Shown piece after piece: positions 38,509 through 47,833 of a stretch of 64,000 bases of DNA. The stretch comes from Yersinia nurmii (GTDB lineage: Bacteria; Pseudomonadota; Gammaproteobacteria; Enterobacterales; Enterobacteriaceae). Position 1 is the first letter of the stretch, and each line of letters begins with the position of its first letter. The translations under genes and the position numbers were made by a program. The DNA lies in the NCBI RefSeq assembly GCF_001112925.1, contig NZ_CPYD01000014.1, positions 1 to 64,000 of the forward strand, written 5' to 3'. The notes under the pieces are model-generated. The model saw only the letters and a program-made list of their open reading frames with translations, did no database searches and was not told where the DNA came from.

Positions 38509-39741
38509 CTAGCCGCGAATGATTTTCGCAGATGTCATATTTTGACCAGAAATTATCCCGTTGATCGTGTCCTGCATGCTTTTAAACATCGCATTAATAT
38601 CGCTAGCGGCCCTTTCTTTTTCACGCAAAATAGTCTGTGTTATATCTGAGGCAGTATTTTGCATCATCTTGTTGGCTTCAATAGTTTTAACTTCCGCCAT
38701 GTTGATACCCGAAACCATCTGGCCACCATTAGTCGCCATATTAGAAATAGCACCGCCCACTATCTCCAATTTACGCCCAGTATTGCTGTTTGGTTTGACC
38801 GCACTCAACGATGAATTGAGATCTTGGGGAAGTTCCCTAGCCGGTTTTATTTGTATCTTATCTTTGGGGTGATTATGTATCTCTTTGGAAGACATCATAT
38901 CTCTTGGTTCATTCAGCGTTCTTATTTTATTATTTTTCATTGATCCAACCGCATTCATGCTTGCACCTCCTGAATCCGTAATATTGACGTTCTGCCTGAC
39001 ATCACTAACTTTATTAGTCGCAATATTCGGCTGCTGCGGTTTGATTTCTGCATTTAGCATCTTATTTTGCTTATTTAAGCCGCCTAGCTGTATACCGCTA
39101 CCGGCGCCAACCATGACAGAACCTATAACAAAGCTGAATATGGCCCCGAGCAGTTGCTGCTTGCCCTCTTTTACTGTTGATTCTGCGGCATTTTCAGCCA
39201 TTGTAGCGCTTAGCGAAGCCAGGAAAATGTTTATCTTGGCGTTGCTTTCATCCGCTGTCATCCGTTGCCTCTGTATCATAGCTCTGATGAATATCATTAA
39301 ATTATCCGAAGTAAACCCATCAAAGTAGGACACGTTATCTACACCAACCTCGCGTGCAATCAAGGCTCCAGAAATTTCGTGTAAGAACTCAGGTACGGGT
39401 ACGTTTGTAAAATAATCTAGCTGCGTCTGTTGTAGCGCTGAGTGTGGAAAAGGTCTTTTATTAGGAGTGTCCTGAGAATACAGCTCCATGAATTCATTTA
39501 GATTTTTTGATAAACCAAACAAAACACTTTCATCGATTTCTCTCTGAGGGGATGCAAGAGTCACCCCCGAATATGGGAATTTTAATGATCCCTCCTGCAA
39601 ACCAGATAAAGCATTTAAATTCAGGCTATTTATTGTTCCCTCATCTGATACACTAGAATTTATTGGAATATTTTTCTGATTGGAATTTATCGCAAGATGA
39701 TAAAGATGAGTTTGGGATTTGACATTAAAGTTTGAACTCAT
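38509..39741 (-). CDS. sipC: Type III translocator protein (SipC/IpaC-like)
   Basis: 410-aa secreted translocon protein (SipC is 409 aa). A hydrophobic segment (about residues 187-212, LLGAIFSFVIGSVMVGAGSG) is the likely membrane insertion. It is followed by a low-complexity N/K/Q-rich region and a C-terminal amphipathic coiled coil ending KIIRG, parallel to NIRA in SipC. Weak sequence conservation is normal for this family. Between sipB and sipD. Confidence 0.85.
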   Translation of the reverse strand: MSSNFNVKSQTHLYHLAINSNQKNIPINSSVSDEGTINSLNLNALSGLQEGSLKFPYSGVTLASPQREIDESVLFGLSKNLNEFMELYSQDTPNKRPFPHSALQQTQLDYFTNVPVPEFLHEISGALIAREVGVDNVSYFDGFTSDNLMIFIRAMIQRQRMTADESNAKINIFLASLSATMAENAAESTVKEGKQQLLGAIFSFVIGSVMVGAGSGIQLGGLNKQNKMLNAEIKPQQPNIATNKVSDVRQNVNITDSGGASMNAVGSMKNNKIRTLNEPRDMMSSKEIHNHPKDKIQIKPARELPQDLNSSLSAVKPNSNTGRKLEIVGGAISNMATNGGQMVSGINMAEVKTIEANKMMQNTASDITQTILREKERAASDINAMFKSMQDTINGIISGQNMTSAKIIRG

Positions 39742-39799
39742 AATAACTCCATTTATCGAGATTAAACTGTTTTAATAATCAGGTTCTATCGCAAAATAA

Positions 39800-41731
39800 T
39801 TAATTCGCAATACTTCTAACCACGGCCAATTGATTTTGTTGAGATTGATGCATCCCTTCAATCATACTATCCAAATGTTCAGCGCCTACTTTCGTAAATG
39901 TTGAAAGTGCCTCCATCATGCGCCGAATCAATTCGTTTATTGAACGAATAAACTCTGTATTTAATGTTAAATCTGCAAATATATTTTTTGCATCCAAGTT
40001 ATAATCAGCAGAAATAATATTTAGCGTTCCAGATATCGCTACGTTGTTCACATTCACCGCGGCACCCGTTACTTTTGAACCAATTTCTACCTTGCGCAAA
40101 GTCGTCTCACCAAGATTCACTGAGTTATTAATTGCCTTTCCTACACGGCTAATGCTTTGGCTCAGGCTATCCCCCACCTTTCCAGCAGTATTCCTTACAG
40201 CCTGCGCTGCGGCTTTGGGCAGCAATTTTGCACCTGCTTTAAGCACACCATTGCCTATGAATTTCGCAAGAGACGATGCCATATTTTTCACGAAGGATGA
40301 CAATGAAACCAGAGAAATCAGAAGGAAAGCAACAGCCGCTAATACCACGCCAACAATTTTACCAATCTCCTCCGCTTTATCCTTGGGTACGCCGCAAGCA
40401 ACCAGGACCTTGGTTATACCAGTGGCGATTTCTTTGGCGAGCATTTGCATTAAGCTGCTATTTCCTGTTGCTTCAAGCACTACATCTGCCACCGCCATAG
40501 CGATACCGACCGCGGCCACACAAACCATTAACGCAGACGCAGCACCGAGAGTAGCAACCGTGGCAACAACTGAAACAGCTATCATCACGTAACTAAGAAT
40601 TTTACTCGCGCAGGATGCCGCCTTACTGGTCTCTTCGGCTTTTTTTTGCGATGCCTCACACTCTTTAGCTTTTTTTTCTGCATCACGGCAGGCGGTTTCG
40701 TCTATCTTTTCCAGCACAGCCTTTTGTCGTAACGCATTATCAAGATTCAATTTCCCAATCAGCTCTTTCAGCAGAGCAGAAAGAATCGCAAGTTGGCCTA
40801 ACGCACTTATATGTCTTTCCTTATCGATGCTTCCGGGTGCGCGGTTACCTACTTCTGTAAGAAACCGTTCTATTTCCTCATGCGAGGTAGACGCTTTTTT
40901 TGCTATGACTAAGGCATCAGTAACTGCGTAAGCGGCCTGTTTCTCTTTTGCATCCAAACGTAGTTGAACCGTAGCAATTTCCTTATCTAAACGAGTCAAT
41001 CCAGATTGTGGATGAGAGGCAGTTTGAGCATCAGCACCCATGGTTTCAGGGATGATAGCTACATCTTTTTGCACTGAGGAAGTATCTAAACTAAATGAAT
41101 TTTGTGAGCCAAAAGAGTGTGGTTTCTGAGCAACGGCACGCCCCTTCGCCTTTAAAATATTTAGCAAATGGCGTTCTTTCTCGACGTCTTCTGTATACCT
41201 ATCCGTTCGTTGATTTGCCGCGCGCAGCTCAATATTTGCTTCCTCAAAAGATGCCACTAAATCATGACCTTGAAGGCGAATCGCTTCCGATTCGACGTTG
41301 AGCTGTTTCAGTCGATTCCGCATATTACCGATAGTATCTTTATGGAAAATATCCTGTAAGTTGAGCATGGCTTGCAGTAATGCCGTATTGCCATTTAAGT
41401 AATTACCCGTTGTTAATGGCGCAGCCTGATCCGCTAAATTAGCCTCAGTAGGATGATTCTCAGAATGAGCCGTATTCTGCAACCGGCTCGCCAAAGGAGC
41501 CTTTGTCATTAATTGCGGTTTCGTTAGCGACGGGGCTCCGTTAATACCTTTACGTTGTCGGCTCAATTGTTCCTCTGCCGCTAATTCTCGACAGGCATCC
41601 TCAAGAGCCAAAACTTCTTTGCCGGCATTATCTTTCGCGGTCAATAGCCCACCCGGCCCCACTCCCGCAGCAACAAAAGATAAAGCATGATTAATTCTAT
41701 CTCTGGTCAGTTTACTGGGGTCAATAGTCAT
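39800..41731 (-). CDS. sipB: Type III translocator protein (SipB/IpaB-like)
   Basis: 643-aa translocon pore protein. A long coiled-coil N-terminal half (about 140-350) is followed by two Ala/Val-rich hydrophobic hairpin regions (about 370-470; AVSVVATVATLGAASALMVCVAAVGIAMAV and VVLAAVAFLLISLV) and a C-terminal helix-rich part. This is the IpaB/SipB/YopB plan, somewhat longer than SipB (593 aa). Chaperoned by the product of sicA immediately upstream. Confidence 0.9.
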   Translation of the reverse strand: MTIDPSKLTRDRINHALSFVAAGVGPGGLLTAKDNAGKEVLALEDACRELAAEEQLSRQRKGINGAPSLTKPQLMTKAPLASRLQNTAHSENHPTEANLADQAAPLTTGNYLNGNTALLQAMLNLQDIFHKDTIGNMRNRLKQLNVESEAIRLQGHDLVASFEEANIELRAANQRTDRYTEDVEKERHLLNILKAKGRAVAQKPHSFGSQNSFSLDTSSVQKDVAIIPETMGADAQTASHPQSGLTRLDKEIATVQLRLDAKEKQAAYAVTDALVIAKKASTSHEEIERFLTEVGNRAPGSIDKERHISALGQLAILSALLKELIGKLNLDNALRQKAVLEKIDETACRDAEKKAKECEASQKKAEETSKAASCASKILSYVMIAVSVVATVATLGAASALMVCVAAVGIAMAVADVVLEATGNSSLMQMLAKEIATGITKVLVACGVPKDKAEEIGKIVGVVLAAVAFLLISLVSLSSFVKNMASSLAKFIGNGVLKAGAKLLPKAAAQAVRNTAGKVGDSLSQSISRVGKAINNSVNLGETTLRKVEIGSKVTGAAVNVNNVAISGTLNIISADYNLDAKNIFADLTLNTEFIRSINELIRRMMEALSTFTKVGAEHLDSMIEGMHQSQQNQLAVVRSIAN

Positions 41732-41773
41732 AATGTATTCCTTTAAATAAGTTGATCGTCCCTGCCCCTTACA

Positions 41774-42286
41774 TCAGGGTTTATTTTCTTCTAAGTTTTG
41801 TTTGAGTGCAGACAAATAAGCCTGAGCCTTTTGTTTTAATTCAGCATTGGCTGTATTAATCGCTGTGGTCTCAAAACAATGCAAAGCCGCCGAAGTTTTT
41901 TTTAGCATCATATTACATTGCCCAGCATGAAATAGTGGTCGGTAATCATCTTTCGCGAGCATAAATGCCAATGCATATAATTCAGTTGCCTTGTCATAAC
42001 GTTTTTTTAATTGATAAACTGCTGCTAATCCCATGACATAATCCGAATTATAAAAATCATAAATACTGAGGAATCTAAAAAATGTTTCTGCTTCATCTAA
42101 CTTACCTTGGTGATAAAACTCATAAGCATATGCATAGATTCCTTGCATCGTAGACTCAGGAATATCATGTATATCTTTGAATGTTATACCATCCAACAAT
42201 GCCTGACAGACATCATCAATATATTTCTCATCTTCAGTAATGGCAGTATTTATCAGAGCCTGTTCTACATTCGTTGATTCACTCAT
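41774..42286 (-). CDS. sicA: Class II translocator chaperone (SicA/IpgC/SycD family)
   Basis: 170-aa TPR protein: FYHQGKLDEAETFFRFLSIYDFYNSDYVMGLAAVYQLKKRYDKATELYALA spans two of three TPR repeats and is diagnostic of the LcrH/SycD family. It binds SipB and SipC before secretion. In SPI-1, Ysa and Shigella this chaperone is also a co-activator of the AraC-type regulator (InvF, YsaE, MxiE) once freed. It heads the translocator operon behind its own promoter with a MxiE-box-like element. Ribosome site AAGGAG. Confidence 0.93.
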   Translation of the reverse strand: MSESTNVEQALINTAITEDEKYIDDVCQALLDGITFKDIHDIPESTMQGIYAYAYEFYHQGKLDEAETFFRFLSIYDFYNSDYVMGLAAVYQLKKRYDKATELYALAFMLAKDDYRPLFHAGQCNMMLKKTSAALHCFETTAINTANAELKQKAQAYLSALKQNLEENKP

Positions 42287-42335
42287 CGCGTTCTCCTTAT
42301 GTTATATAACCAGACGGCCCTGATATACCAAGGTC

Positions 42336-42379
42336 AGTCTAGATGAAACTTACGCTCGCTATCTTTTAAAAAACGATTG
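42336..42379 (-). promoter_or_regulatory. sicA promoter with MxiE-box-like element
   Basis: Minus-strand CAATCGTTTTTTAAAAG (42363-42379) matches the Shigella MxiE box GTATCGTTTTTTTANAG at 13 of 16 defined positions. A -10-like TAGACT (42336-42341) follows after 21 bases, close to the spacing in Shigella, where the box takes the -35 position. The target regulator would be InvF with SicA as co-activator. Seen by eye; not tested. Confidence 0.65.
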
Positions 42380-42444
42380 AGAAATATAGAATAATTATCA
42401 TAAATAATCCTATAATCACTTATGTTCATCATGATGTATTTGCA

Positions 42445-43575
42445 TTATTTATTATTAACATCAGTAAAATCATCACTATCAATCCCACTACTAGTATCAG
42501 ATTTTACCTCATCAACTAGCTCTTCTGCCGGAGGCAGATATATCCCCATGTTTTCTAATTCAATTCTTTTTAACCAAATAATAATATTAATTATATCCAG
42601 CATGTCATTGTCTCGGATGAAACTAAAAATATTACTATTACGGTAGATCCTGCGTGCTAACATGATATCTCTTACAACAGGAATTCCTTCCGACTCTGCA
42701 AATGCGATAACTGCGAGCGCTTCTGCATTCTTCGCTTTAACCACTACAACAGGGAAATCTGCGACTTCTGGATCGAAATAAATACCTAAAGCAATATGTG
42801 TTGGATTAGCCATCACAAGTTGCGAGCTTTTTATACTATGCTTTGTTTCCTCTGACAGAATATCCATATGTATCTCTTTTCGAACATGTTTTATCATTGG
42901 GTCTCCCTCACTTTCTTTATACTCTTTTTTTACTTCTTGCTTCTCCATTTTTAAATCTTTTATAAACAAATAAATCTCAGCTAAAGTATCCAGAAGTAAT
43001 AATATTAATGATGATGAGAGAAACACAAAAATAAAAACAACACATAGCCATGACCATTGCTCTATCATTTCACTAAGCTGAGCCTGGTAAAGCATAAATA
43101 CATCACGTTTCCATACCATGATGAATATATAAATTGATGTAGAGAAAGAAAATAAATATAAAATTGCCTTAACTAATTCCTTTAATGGCCTGATACCAAA
43201 TATCTTTTTCATCCCTGAGATTGGGTTAAGATGAGAAAAGTTTATTTTTAACGCCTCTGTTGCCAGCCTGAAACGACTTTGCAATAAAGAAAGTAAAACC
43301 CCAGGCAATAAACAGAATAATAAAACAGGCACTACGGCATAAAGAAAAATTTGATACAACTCATCTAGATAGGCAGGTATGTTAATCTCTTCTGGCGCTA
43401 GTAGCACCTTTTGTAGCAGTTCCCCTATATTCTTAAGACTAGAGAACCCACTAATTGCCAGGGAACCACAAACCAAAACCGCGGCAGCAACCATATCCTT
43501 TCCTTTAAAGCTCTGCCCTTTTTTCGCAGAATCGCGGATTTTTTTGTCAGTAGGTTTCTCAGTCTTCTCTGCCAT
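42445..43575 (-). CDS. spaS: Type III export switch protein SpaS (SctU/FlhB family)
   Basis: 376-aa inner-membrane protein with four N-terminal membrane spans (about 30-200) and a cytoplasmic autocleaving domain. The NPTH cleavage motif is at residues 257-260 (VMANPTHIALG). Cleavage switches substrate specificity from needle/rod to translocators. The roughly 30-residue acidic Ser/Asp-rich C-terminal tail is longer than in SpaS (356 aa). Last gene of the inv-spa block. Confidence 0.95.
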   Translation of the reverse strand: MAEKTEKPTDKKIRDSAKKGQSFKGKDMVAAAVLVCGSLAISGFSSLKNIGELLQKVLLAPEEINIPAYLDELYQIFLYAVVPVLLFCLLPGVLLSLLQSRFRLATEALKINFSHLNPISGMKKIFGIRPLKELVKAILYLFSFSTSIYIFIMVWKRDVFMLYQAQLSEMIEQWSWLCVVFIFVFLSSSLILLLLDTLAEIYLFIKDLKMEKQEVKKEYKESEGDPMIKHVRKEIHMDILSEETKHSIKSSQLVMANPTHIALGIYFDPEVADFPVVVVKAKNAEALAVIAFAESEGIPVVRDIMLARRIYRNSNIFSFIRDNDMLDIINIIIWLKRIELENMGIYLPPAEELVDEVKSDTSSGIDSDDFTDVNNK

Positions 43576-43629
43576 TCCATTCTCATATAAAAATATACTT
43601 CATCGAAATTTAAATAAAAACATCTGAAT

Positions 43630-44424
43630 CTATTTGATCGTAAAAATATCTAATAAAGGAGACATATCTATCATAGATACTAATATTGACGGTATTTCAT
43701 TATGGAAATAAATTAAAAAAATGCTAAATGCAATAATAGACTTTATCGCTAGAGAGAGGGAAAAAGCATTTAGTTGCGGGCAAAAACGTGAATATAACCC
43801 CAGAGCAACCTCACTAAGAAATAATGTCACCAGAACCGGTGATGCCAGTATCAACCCCTGACTCACCAATGAATTTAACCAGGTCCCCATTATCAGTGGT
43901 TCAAAATGAGAAAATCCCTGACAGAATGGCATCATGCGATAACTATCAGCAAAAGCCCCGACTAATTTATACAAACCACCCTGAGCCAGAAAAATCATGC
44001 ATATAACATAGTTAAGAAATGCAGAAAACTCTGATGAATCAATGCCATTAGCAGGATCAATTGTATCACTAATTGTCGCACCTCGCTGATTATCAATTAT
44101 CTCACCGATAATATTGGCTACTAAAAAGGGTAAACAAATTAGAAAAGCAAAGATAATGCCGATTAATAGTTCATATAATACAACGTCAATAATTTCACGC
44201 TGTTCCCTGACATCATCGCCTGTGGATAAATATGGCCACAGACCTAAACTTATATAGATAATTAGGCTATTCTTAATCACTATTCCATTAAGCAGCTTAG
44301 TGTTTAAAAATGGTAAGAGAAAGAAAACGGGAGCAATGCGTAAATAGGCAATGCTTAGCGTAATCATGCCAGAACTAAATGTATCGTATAATGAAATATA
44401 TAAATTAATAACATTATTATTCAT
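43630..44424 (-). CDS. spaR: Type III export gate protein SpaR (SctT/FliR family)
   Basis: 264-aa polytopic protein with about six membrane segments. The characteristic region RGATISDTIDPANGIDSSEFSAFLNY identifies the SctT family. Forms the helical export gate with SpaP and SpaQ. It overlaps nothing and lies 7 bases after spaQ. Confidence 0.95.
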   Translation of the reverse strand: MNNNVINLYISLYDTFSSGMITLSIAYLRIAPVFFLLPFLNTKLLNGIVIKNSLIIYISLGLWPYLSTGDDVREQREIIDVVLYELLIGIIFAFLICLPFLVANIIGEIIDNQRGATISDTIDPANGIDSSEFSAFLNYVICMIFLAQGGLYKLVGAFADSYRMMPFCQGFSHFEPLIMGTWLNSLVSQGLILASPVLVTLFLSEVALGLYSRFCPQLNAFSLSLAIKSIIAFSIFLIYFHNEIPSILVSMIDMSPLLDIFTIK

Positions 44425-44431
44425 ACAGTAT

Positions 44432-44695
44432 TTAGGTTAGCGGTTGAAGCGCAATAGATAATACCTCTAGGGTAAAGCTCATGATTTTATCTGCTAACCA
44501 TCCTGAAATCATAAATAATGAGCCGAATACTGCTAGTAATTTCAAACCAAAAGGCAAAGTTTGCTCCTGCAGCTGAGTTACCGTCTGTATTAATCCGACA
44601 ACTAACCCAACTATAGTCGCAACCAATACGGGAATAGCAGATAAGATAACAATAAGTAGCATTGCCTTATTACTGGCATAAATGATCTGTTCCAT
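44432..44695 (-). CDS. spaQ: Type III export gate protein SpaQ (SctS/FliQ family)
   Basis: 87 aa, two membrane helices. VGLVVGLIQTVTQLQEQTLPFGLKL is the SctS/FliQ signature. Between spaP (3-base gap) and spaR. Confidence 0.96.
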   Translation of the reverse strand: MEQIIYASNKAMLLIVILSAIPVLVATIVGLVVGLIQTVTQLQEQTLPFGLKLLAVFGSLFMISGWLADKIMSFTLEVLSIALQPLT

Positions 44696-44698
44696 AAG

Positions 44699-45355
44699 CT
44701 ACTGCTGAGAAAGTTCAATGTATTGCATAATCAAACCTTTAGATATCAGGGACCATCCATCTATAGCCACAAATAGAATAAGCTTTATAGGTACAGAAAT
44801 TGTCACCGGACTCATCATCATCATACCTAGTGCCAACAGTATGCTTGAGATAATTAAATCAATCACAACAAAAGGCAGGTAAATATAAAAACCGATCTCG
44901 AAAGCAGACTTTATCTCACTGAGTGCATAAGCCGGTAAAAGTGAAAATAGGGATGCACCTTCATTTTCAATATCAACGTCTTCCTCGCTACGCCCAAGTT
45001 GAACAGATTCAAAAAATGAAATCAATTCAGGATCAGAGTATTTATTTAAATAATATTTATATTTACCCAGCCCTCCATCAATAAATTCCTCAATCGAGGT
45101 TGAGTCTGTTATTATTACTTTTCTCATTTTTGAGTACTCGTTAATATCACTAATTACGGGCATCATCACAAAAAGAGATAGAAGTAATGCAACTCCGTTC
45201 AATGCAATATTAGACGGGATCTGTTGTACTCCCATCGCATTACGAACCATAATAAGAACAATTGATATTTTTAAAAAACAAGTGCCAGAAGCTATAATAA
45301 ATGGCAACAGTGAAGCAATTGCTATTATTGCAATAAGCGATATATCATCAGGCAT
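44699..45355 (-). CDS. spaP: Type III export gate protein SpaP (SctR/FliP family)
   Basis: 218 aa with four membrane segments. N-terminal LPFIIASGTCFLKISIVLIMVRNAMGVQQIPSN and C-terminal LGMMMMSPVTISVPIKLILFVAIDGW are family hallmarks. The acidic loop between helices 2 and 3 (about 95-150) is periplasm- or gate-facing. 6 bases after spaO. Confidence 0.96.
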   Translation of the reverse strand: MPDDISLIAIIAIASLLPFIIASGTCFLKISIVLIMVRNAMGVQQIPSNIALNGVALLLSLFVMMPVISDINEYSKMRKVIITDSTSIEEFIDGGLGKYKYYLNKYSDPELISFFESVQLGRSEEDVDIENEGASLFSLLPAYALSEIKSAFEIGFYIYLPFVVIDLIISSILLALGMMMMSPVTISVPIKLILFVAIDGWSLISKGLIMQYIELSQQ

Positions 45356-45361
45356 TTTTAT

Positions 45362-45691
45362 CTACTCTATCTTGCCTAAAGTGGCCATTTTTGTTACTTC
45401 AACTCCTAAAGCATCATCAATATAAATTAATTCGCCTTCAGCAAACAGGTGATTATTCGCGTAGATTTGTATTTTTTTCTCTATTTCTGGTTCTAGTTCA
45501 AACTGAAATCCAGCCTGAATTTTTGATAGCTCATCCAAACTTATGGACTTTTTACTAAGAACAAAAGTTAAAACCACTGATATTGCTGATAATTTTATAG
45601 GAAGAGTGATTAGTTCTTCGTCAGGATTCTCATTCAAAATATCCAAAAAATCATTTTCAGTATCATCTTCATTATCAACTAATATGTCCAC
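45362..45691 (-). CDS. Internal translation product of spaO (SpaO-C)
   Basis: Codon 202 of spaO is GTG and is preceded, eight bases upstream, by GGGAG. Initiation there gives a 109-aa protein holding the last SPOA domain. In Salmonella, SpaO-C starts at the equivalent Val203 and forms a complex with full-length SpaO. The coincidence of codon position and ribosome site supports conservation of the dual product. Confidence 0.7.
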   Translation of the reverse strand: MDILVDNEDDTENDFLDILNENPDEELITLPIKLSAISVVLTFVLSKKSISLDELSKIQAGFQFELEPEIEKKIQIYANNHLFAEGELIYIDDALGVEVTKMATLGKIE

Positions 45692-46294
45692 AATAGTCGC
45701 TCCCTGATCTTGATATAAAAATGTTGCTATGGCTCTATCTGATACCTTAAGTTGCATTAAAGTATTTTGCACTAAAAGAACATCTCTCAACTCCAATGAA
45801 TTTAATAATCTATAACTTATGTTACTGGTTCCTATAATCCATCTACTCATTATCGATAGATGTCTTAAAGATTCAATTTTTCCTTTGACTGGCATTAAAT
45901 AAATTGGTGCACGGGACAATAAAATCCAGCCAACTGGGTTTTCACGAACTTTCAACCAATGCTTCTGTTCTGTTTCCTCAGATAAAATATCAATGTTTTG
46001 TAATGAATAAACTCCAGAAAATATTTTTTTATCACAAACTTCATTTTTAAATAATTCTAATAGCTTCTGTTCACAGATGTATTCCCAAGCTAGTCCAGCC
46101 ATTTCTGGCCAAATATATCGGCACCAATCAACAAGATCGATAGCTCCAATTAACCTCTCTTTAGAGCAACAAAGCTGGAAAATAGCATATGTTCTATTGG
46201 CTACTATCGTTTCCGACAGCACTTGTGGTTCATAGTCAAACTGCTGTTTTATTATTAGTGCATGCTCCTGAGTGGCCCGCCGAAAATTAAACAT
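45362..46294 (-). CDS. spaO: Type III sorting-platform protein SpaO (SctQ family)
   Basis: 310 aa. The variable N-terminal domain is followed by two SPOA surface-presentation domains, with the conserved C-terminal one at about residues 235-310 (LSAISVVLTFVLSKKSISLDELSKIQ ... GELIYIDDALGVEV). It makes the cytoplasmic C-ring-like pods with OrgA and OrgB. The start overlaps the spaN stop by one base (TAATG). An internal start at codon 202 is listed separately. Confidence 0.9.
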   Translation of the reverse strand: MFNFRRATQEHALIIKQQFDYEPQVLSETIVANRTYAIFQLCCSKERLIGAIDLVDWCRYIWPEMAGLAWEYICEQKLLELFKNEVCDKKIFSGVYSLQNIDILSEETEQKHWLKVRENPVGWILLSRAPIYLMPVKGKIESLRHLSIMSRWIIGTSNISYRLLNSLELRDVLLVQNTLMQLKVSDRAIATFLYQDQGATIVDILVDNEDDTENDFLDILNENPDEELITLPIKLSAISVVLTFVLSKKSISLDELSKIQAGFQFELEPEIEKKIQIYANNHLFAEGELIYIDDALGVEVTKMATLGKIE

Positions 46295-47391
46295 TATGGT
46301 TTTTCTTCCTGATCCGAGTATCCATAGTCGAATCTTCTTTCTCTGTATTTTTTACGTGGTTCAAAGATCATCGTCCGTTCTGTTTCCAGCAAATGATAAT
46401 TTTCATTTAAAATAAACTGCACGTTCTCATCAGAAACCGTTGCAAATATTTTCTGCATCTTTGCTAGCTGAATTCTGACTGAAGGAGTATCACTCCATGA
46501 CGAAAATCGATAATGTAACCCACGTGATGTATGCTCTGAGTTCTCAGGTGGTAAGGGAATATACTTGCTCATCACATTCTCAAAAAAATCATCTAAAATT
46601 CCTGTTTCATCACCATAAAACGTAGGCGTTAGATCTATTTTCTGTAACCCAGGCATGCCTACCTTACCTAAAAATCCATCCGTTGCGTCCACTTCTCTTG
46701 ACCAACTCAATCCAATAGGCTCAGAAAGACACTCTGACTCCAATACTAATTGCTCGCCCCCCGTGGCTCTCATTACGTCAATAAGTTCTTTATTCTGTAG
46801 CGATGAAATCAATATCTCTCTACTCTTCTCACCTGAGTTCCGACTTGGCGTGCACATATCTCGCGAATGATGTTCAACGTGATATTGATGTAATTCACAC
46901 TGACCCGCAGACATAGATGAATCAGTACGAGTACTGGTGAAGTTCAACATATTAGATAAGGTTCTAAGAACCTTAGAGCTAGGTAATCCTATTTGGTTAC
47001 CAGTATCCTTGTTCTTAGCGACTGAACACATATGAATAGACTCATGGCTAAATAAAGAGGTTAATGCTGTATCATGTATTTTTCTCACTTCAGGCTGAGC
47101 ATTAAAAGATACTCCCTGTTTAATGTGTAATAATGCTTTTATAATAACTAAAGGTGCAAGCAGCAACCCGACCTCCTGCTGTTCACCATCAGAAGATAAA
47201 CTAGTTTTTAGAAACGGCGGTTTAACCTTACTTAGCTTCTCATCAGTGAGAGGCTCACTCTCAGGTAACATTGCCACAGAAACTAGCACCGAATCGGTGA
47301 TCAAAGACTTGGATACAGCATCTTTGATTGATACCGTCTCATGATGTCCGATATTAAATACCGGGTTTATTTTAGATTCGAATACCACCAT
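46294..47391 (-). CDS. spaN: Needle-length / substrate-switch protein SpaN (SctP, InvJ-like)
   Basis: 365 aa, mostly low-complexity hydrophilic, with a more conserved C-terminal part (about 265-365: RGLHYRFSSWSDTPSVRIQLAKMQKIFATVSDENVQFILNENYHLL) typical of Spa32/InvJ/SpaN proteins. It is the molecular ruler that sets needle length and triggers SpaS. ATG 47391 has GAGGAG about ten bases upstream and is preferred over ATG 47415. The start overlaps spaM by 20 bases. Confidence 0.82.
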   Translation of the reverse strand: MVVFESKINPVFNIGHHETVSIKDAVSKSLITDSVLVSVAMLPESEPLTDEKLSKVKPPFLKTSLSSDGEQQEVGLLLAPLVIIKALLHIKQGVSFNAQPEVRKIHDTALTSLFSHESIHMCSVAKNKDTGNQIGLPSSKVLRTLSNMLNFTSTRTDSSMSAGQCELHQYHVEHHSRDMCTPSRNSGEKSREILISSLQNKELIDVMRATGGEQLVLESECLSEPIGLSWSREVDATDGFLGKVGMPGLQKIDLTPTFYGDETGILDDFFENVMSKYIPLPPENSEHTSRGLHYRFSSWSDTPSVRIQLAKMQKIFATVSDENVQFILNENYHLLETERTMIFEPRKKYRERRFDYGYSDQEEKP

Positions 47392-47833
47392 GAACCGATA
47401 GCTCCTCGACTTCATTTTCCCTTGAAGTCTCAGATTTTAAACTACGGTTGTAGCGTAACCCAGTAAGATATTTTTGGAACTTTTCGCACTTTATATTAAA
47501 ATCCATGACTCGCCTGACGCTTATATTTCTATTATGCTTTAGCTGCTGTAAATCCCCATCCAGTGTTTCTATCTGATATTTTAATAAGGATATTTCTGTC
47601 AAAACTATTGTCTTTTGGCGGCGATTATCAAAAAAATCCTCTCTGGTAAATTCCATGTTCTGATCGAATAATCCAGCTTGTATATCTAAAGTATCGAGCC
47701 GTGTAGAGATACTTTCAATTTTCTCACTCACTAATGCTATTTGTTTATTTATTGAGTTCAATTCACTCTGGGAACGCTTCAGTTTTTTTTCAAGTAAACG
47801 TAAGTAATTTCTACCTTTAAGAAGTAAGTTCAT
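47372..47833 (-). CDS. spaM: Type III central stalk protein SpaM (SctO, InvI-like)
   Basis: 153-aa coiled-coil protein (KKLKRSQSELNSINKQIALVSEKIESISTRLDTL then a second helix), the FliJ-like alpha-hairpin that links the ATPase to the export gate. Position between ATPase and ruler genes is invariant in this T3SS family (InvI 147 aa). Overlaps invC by 17 bases and spaN by 20. Confidence 0.85.
   Translation of the reverse strand: MNLLLKGRNYLRLLEKKLKRSQSELNSINKQIALVSEKIESISTRLDTLDIQAGLFDQNMEFTREDFFDNRRQKTIVLTEISLLKYQIETLDGDLQQLKHNRNISVRRVMDFNIKCEKFQKYLTGLRYNRSLKSETSRENEVEELSVHGGIRI

Noticed and set aside
42422-42646. 74-codon plus-strand frame overlapping the end of spaS
   Set aside because: Antisense to spaS and hydrophobic by mirror of its composition; no ribosome site.
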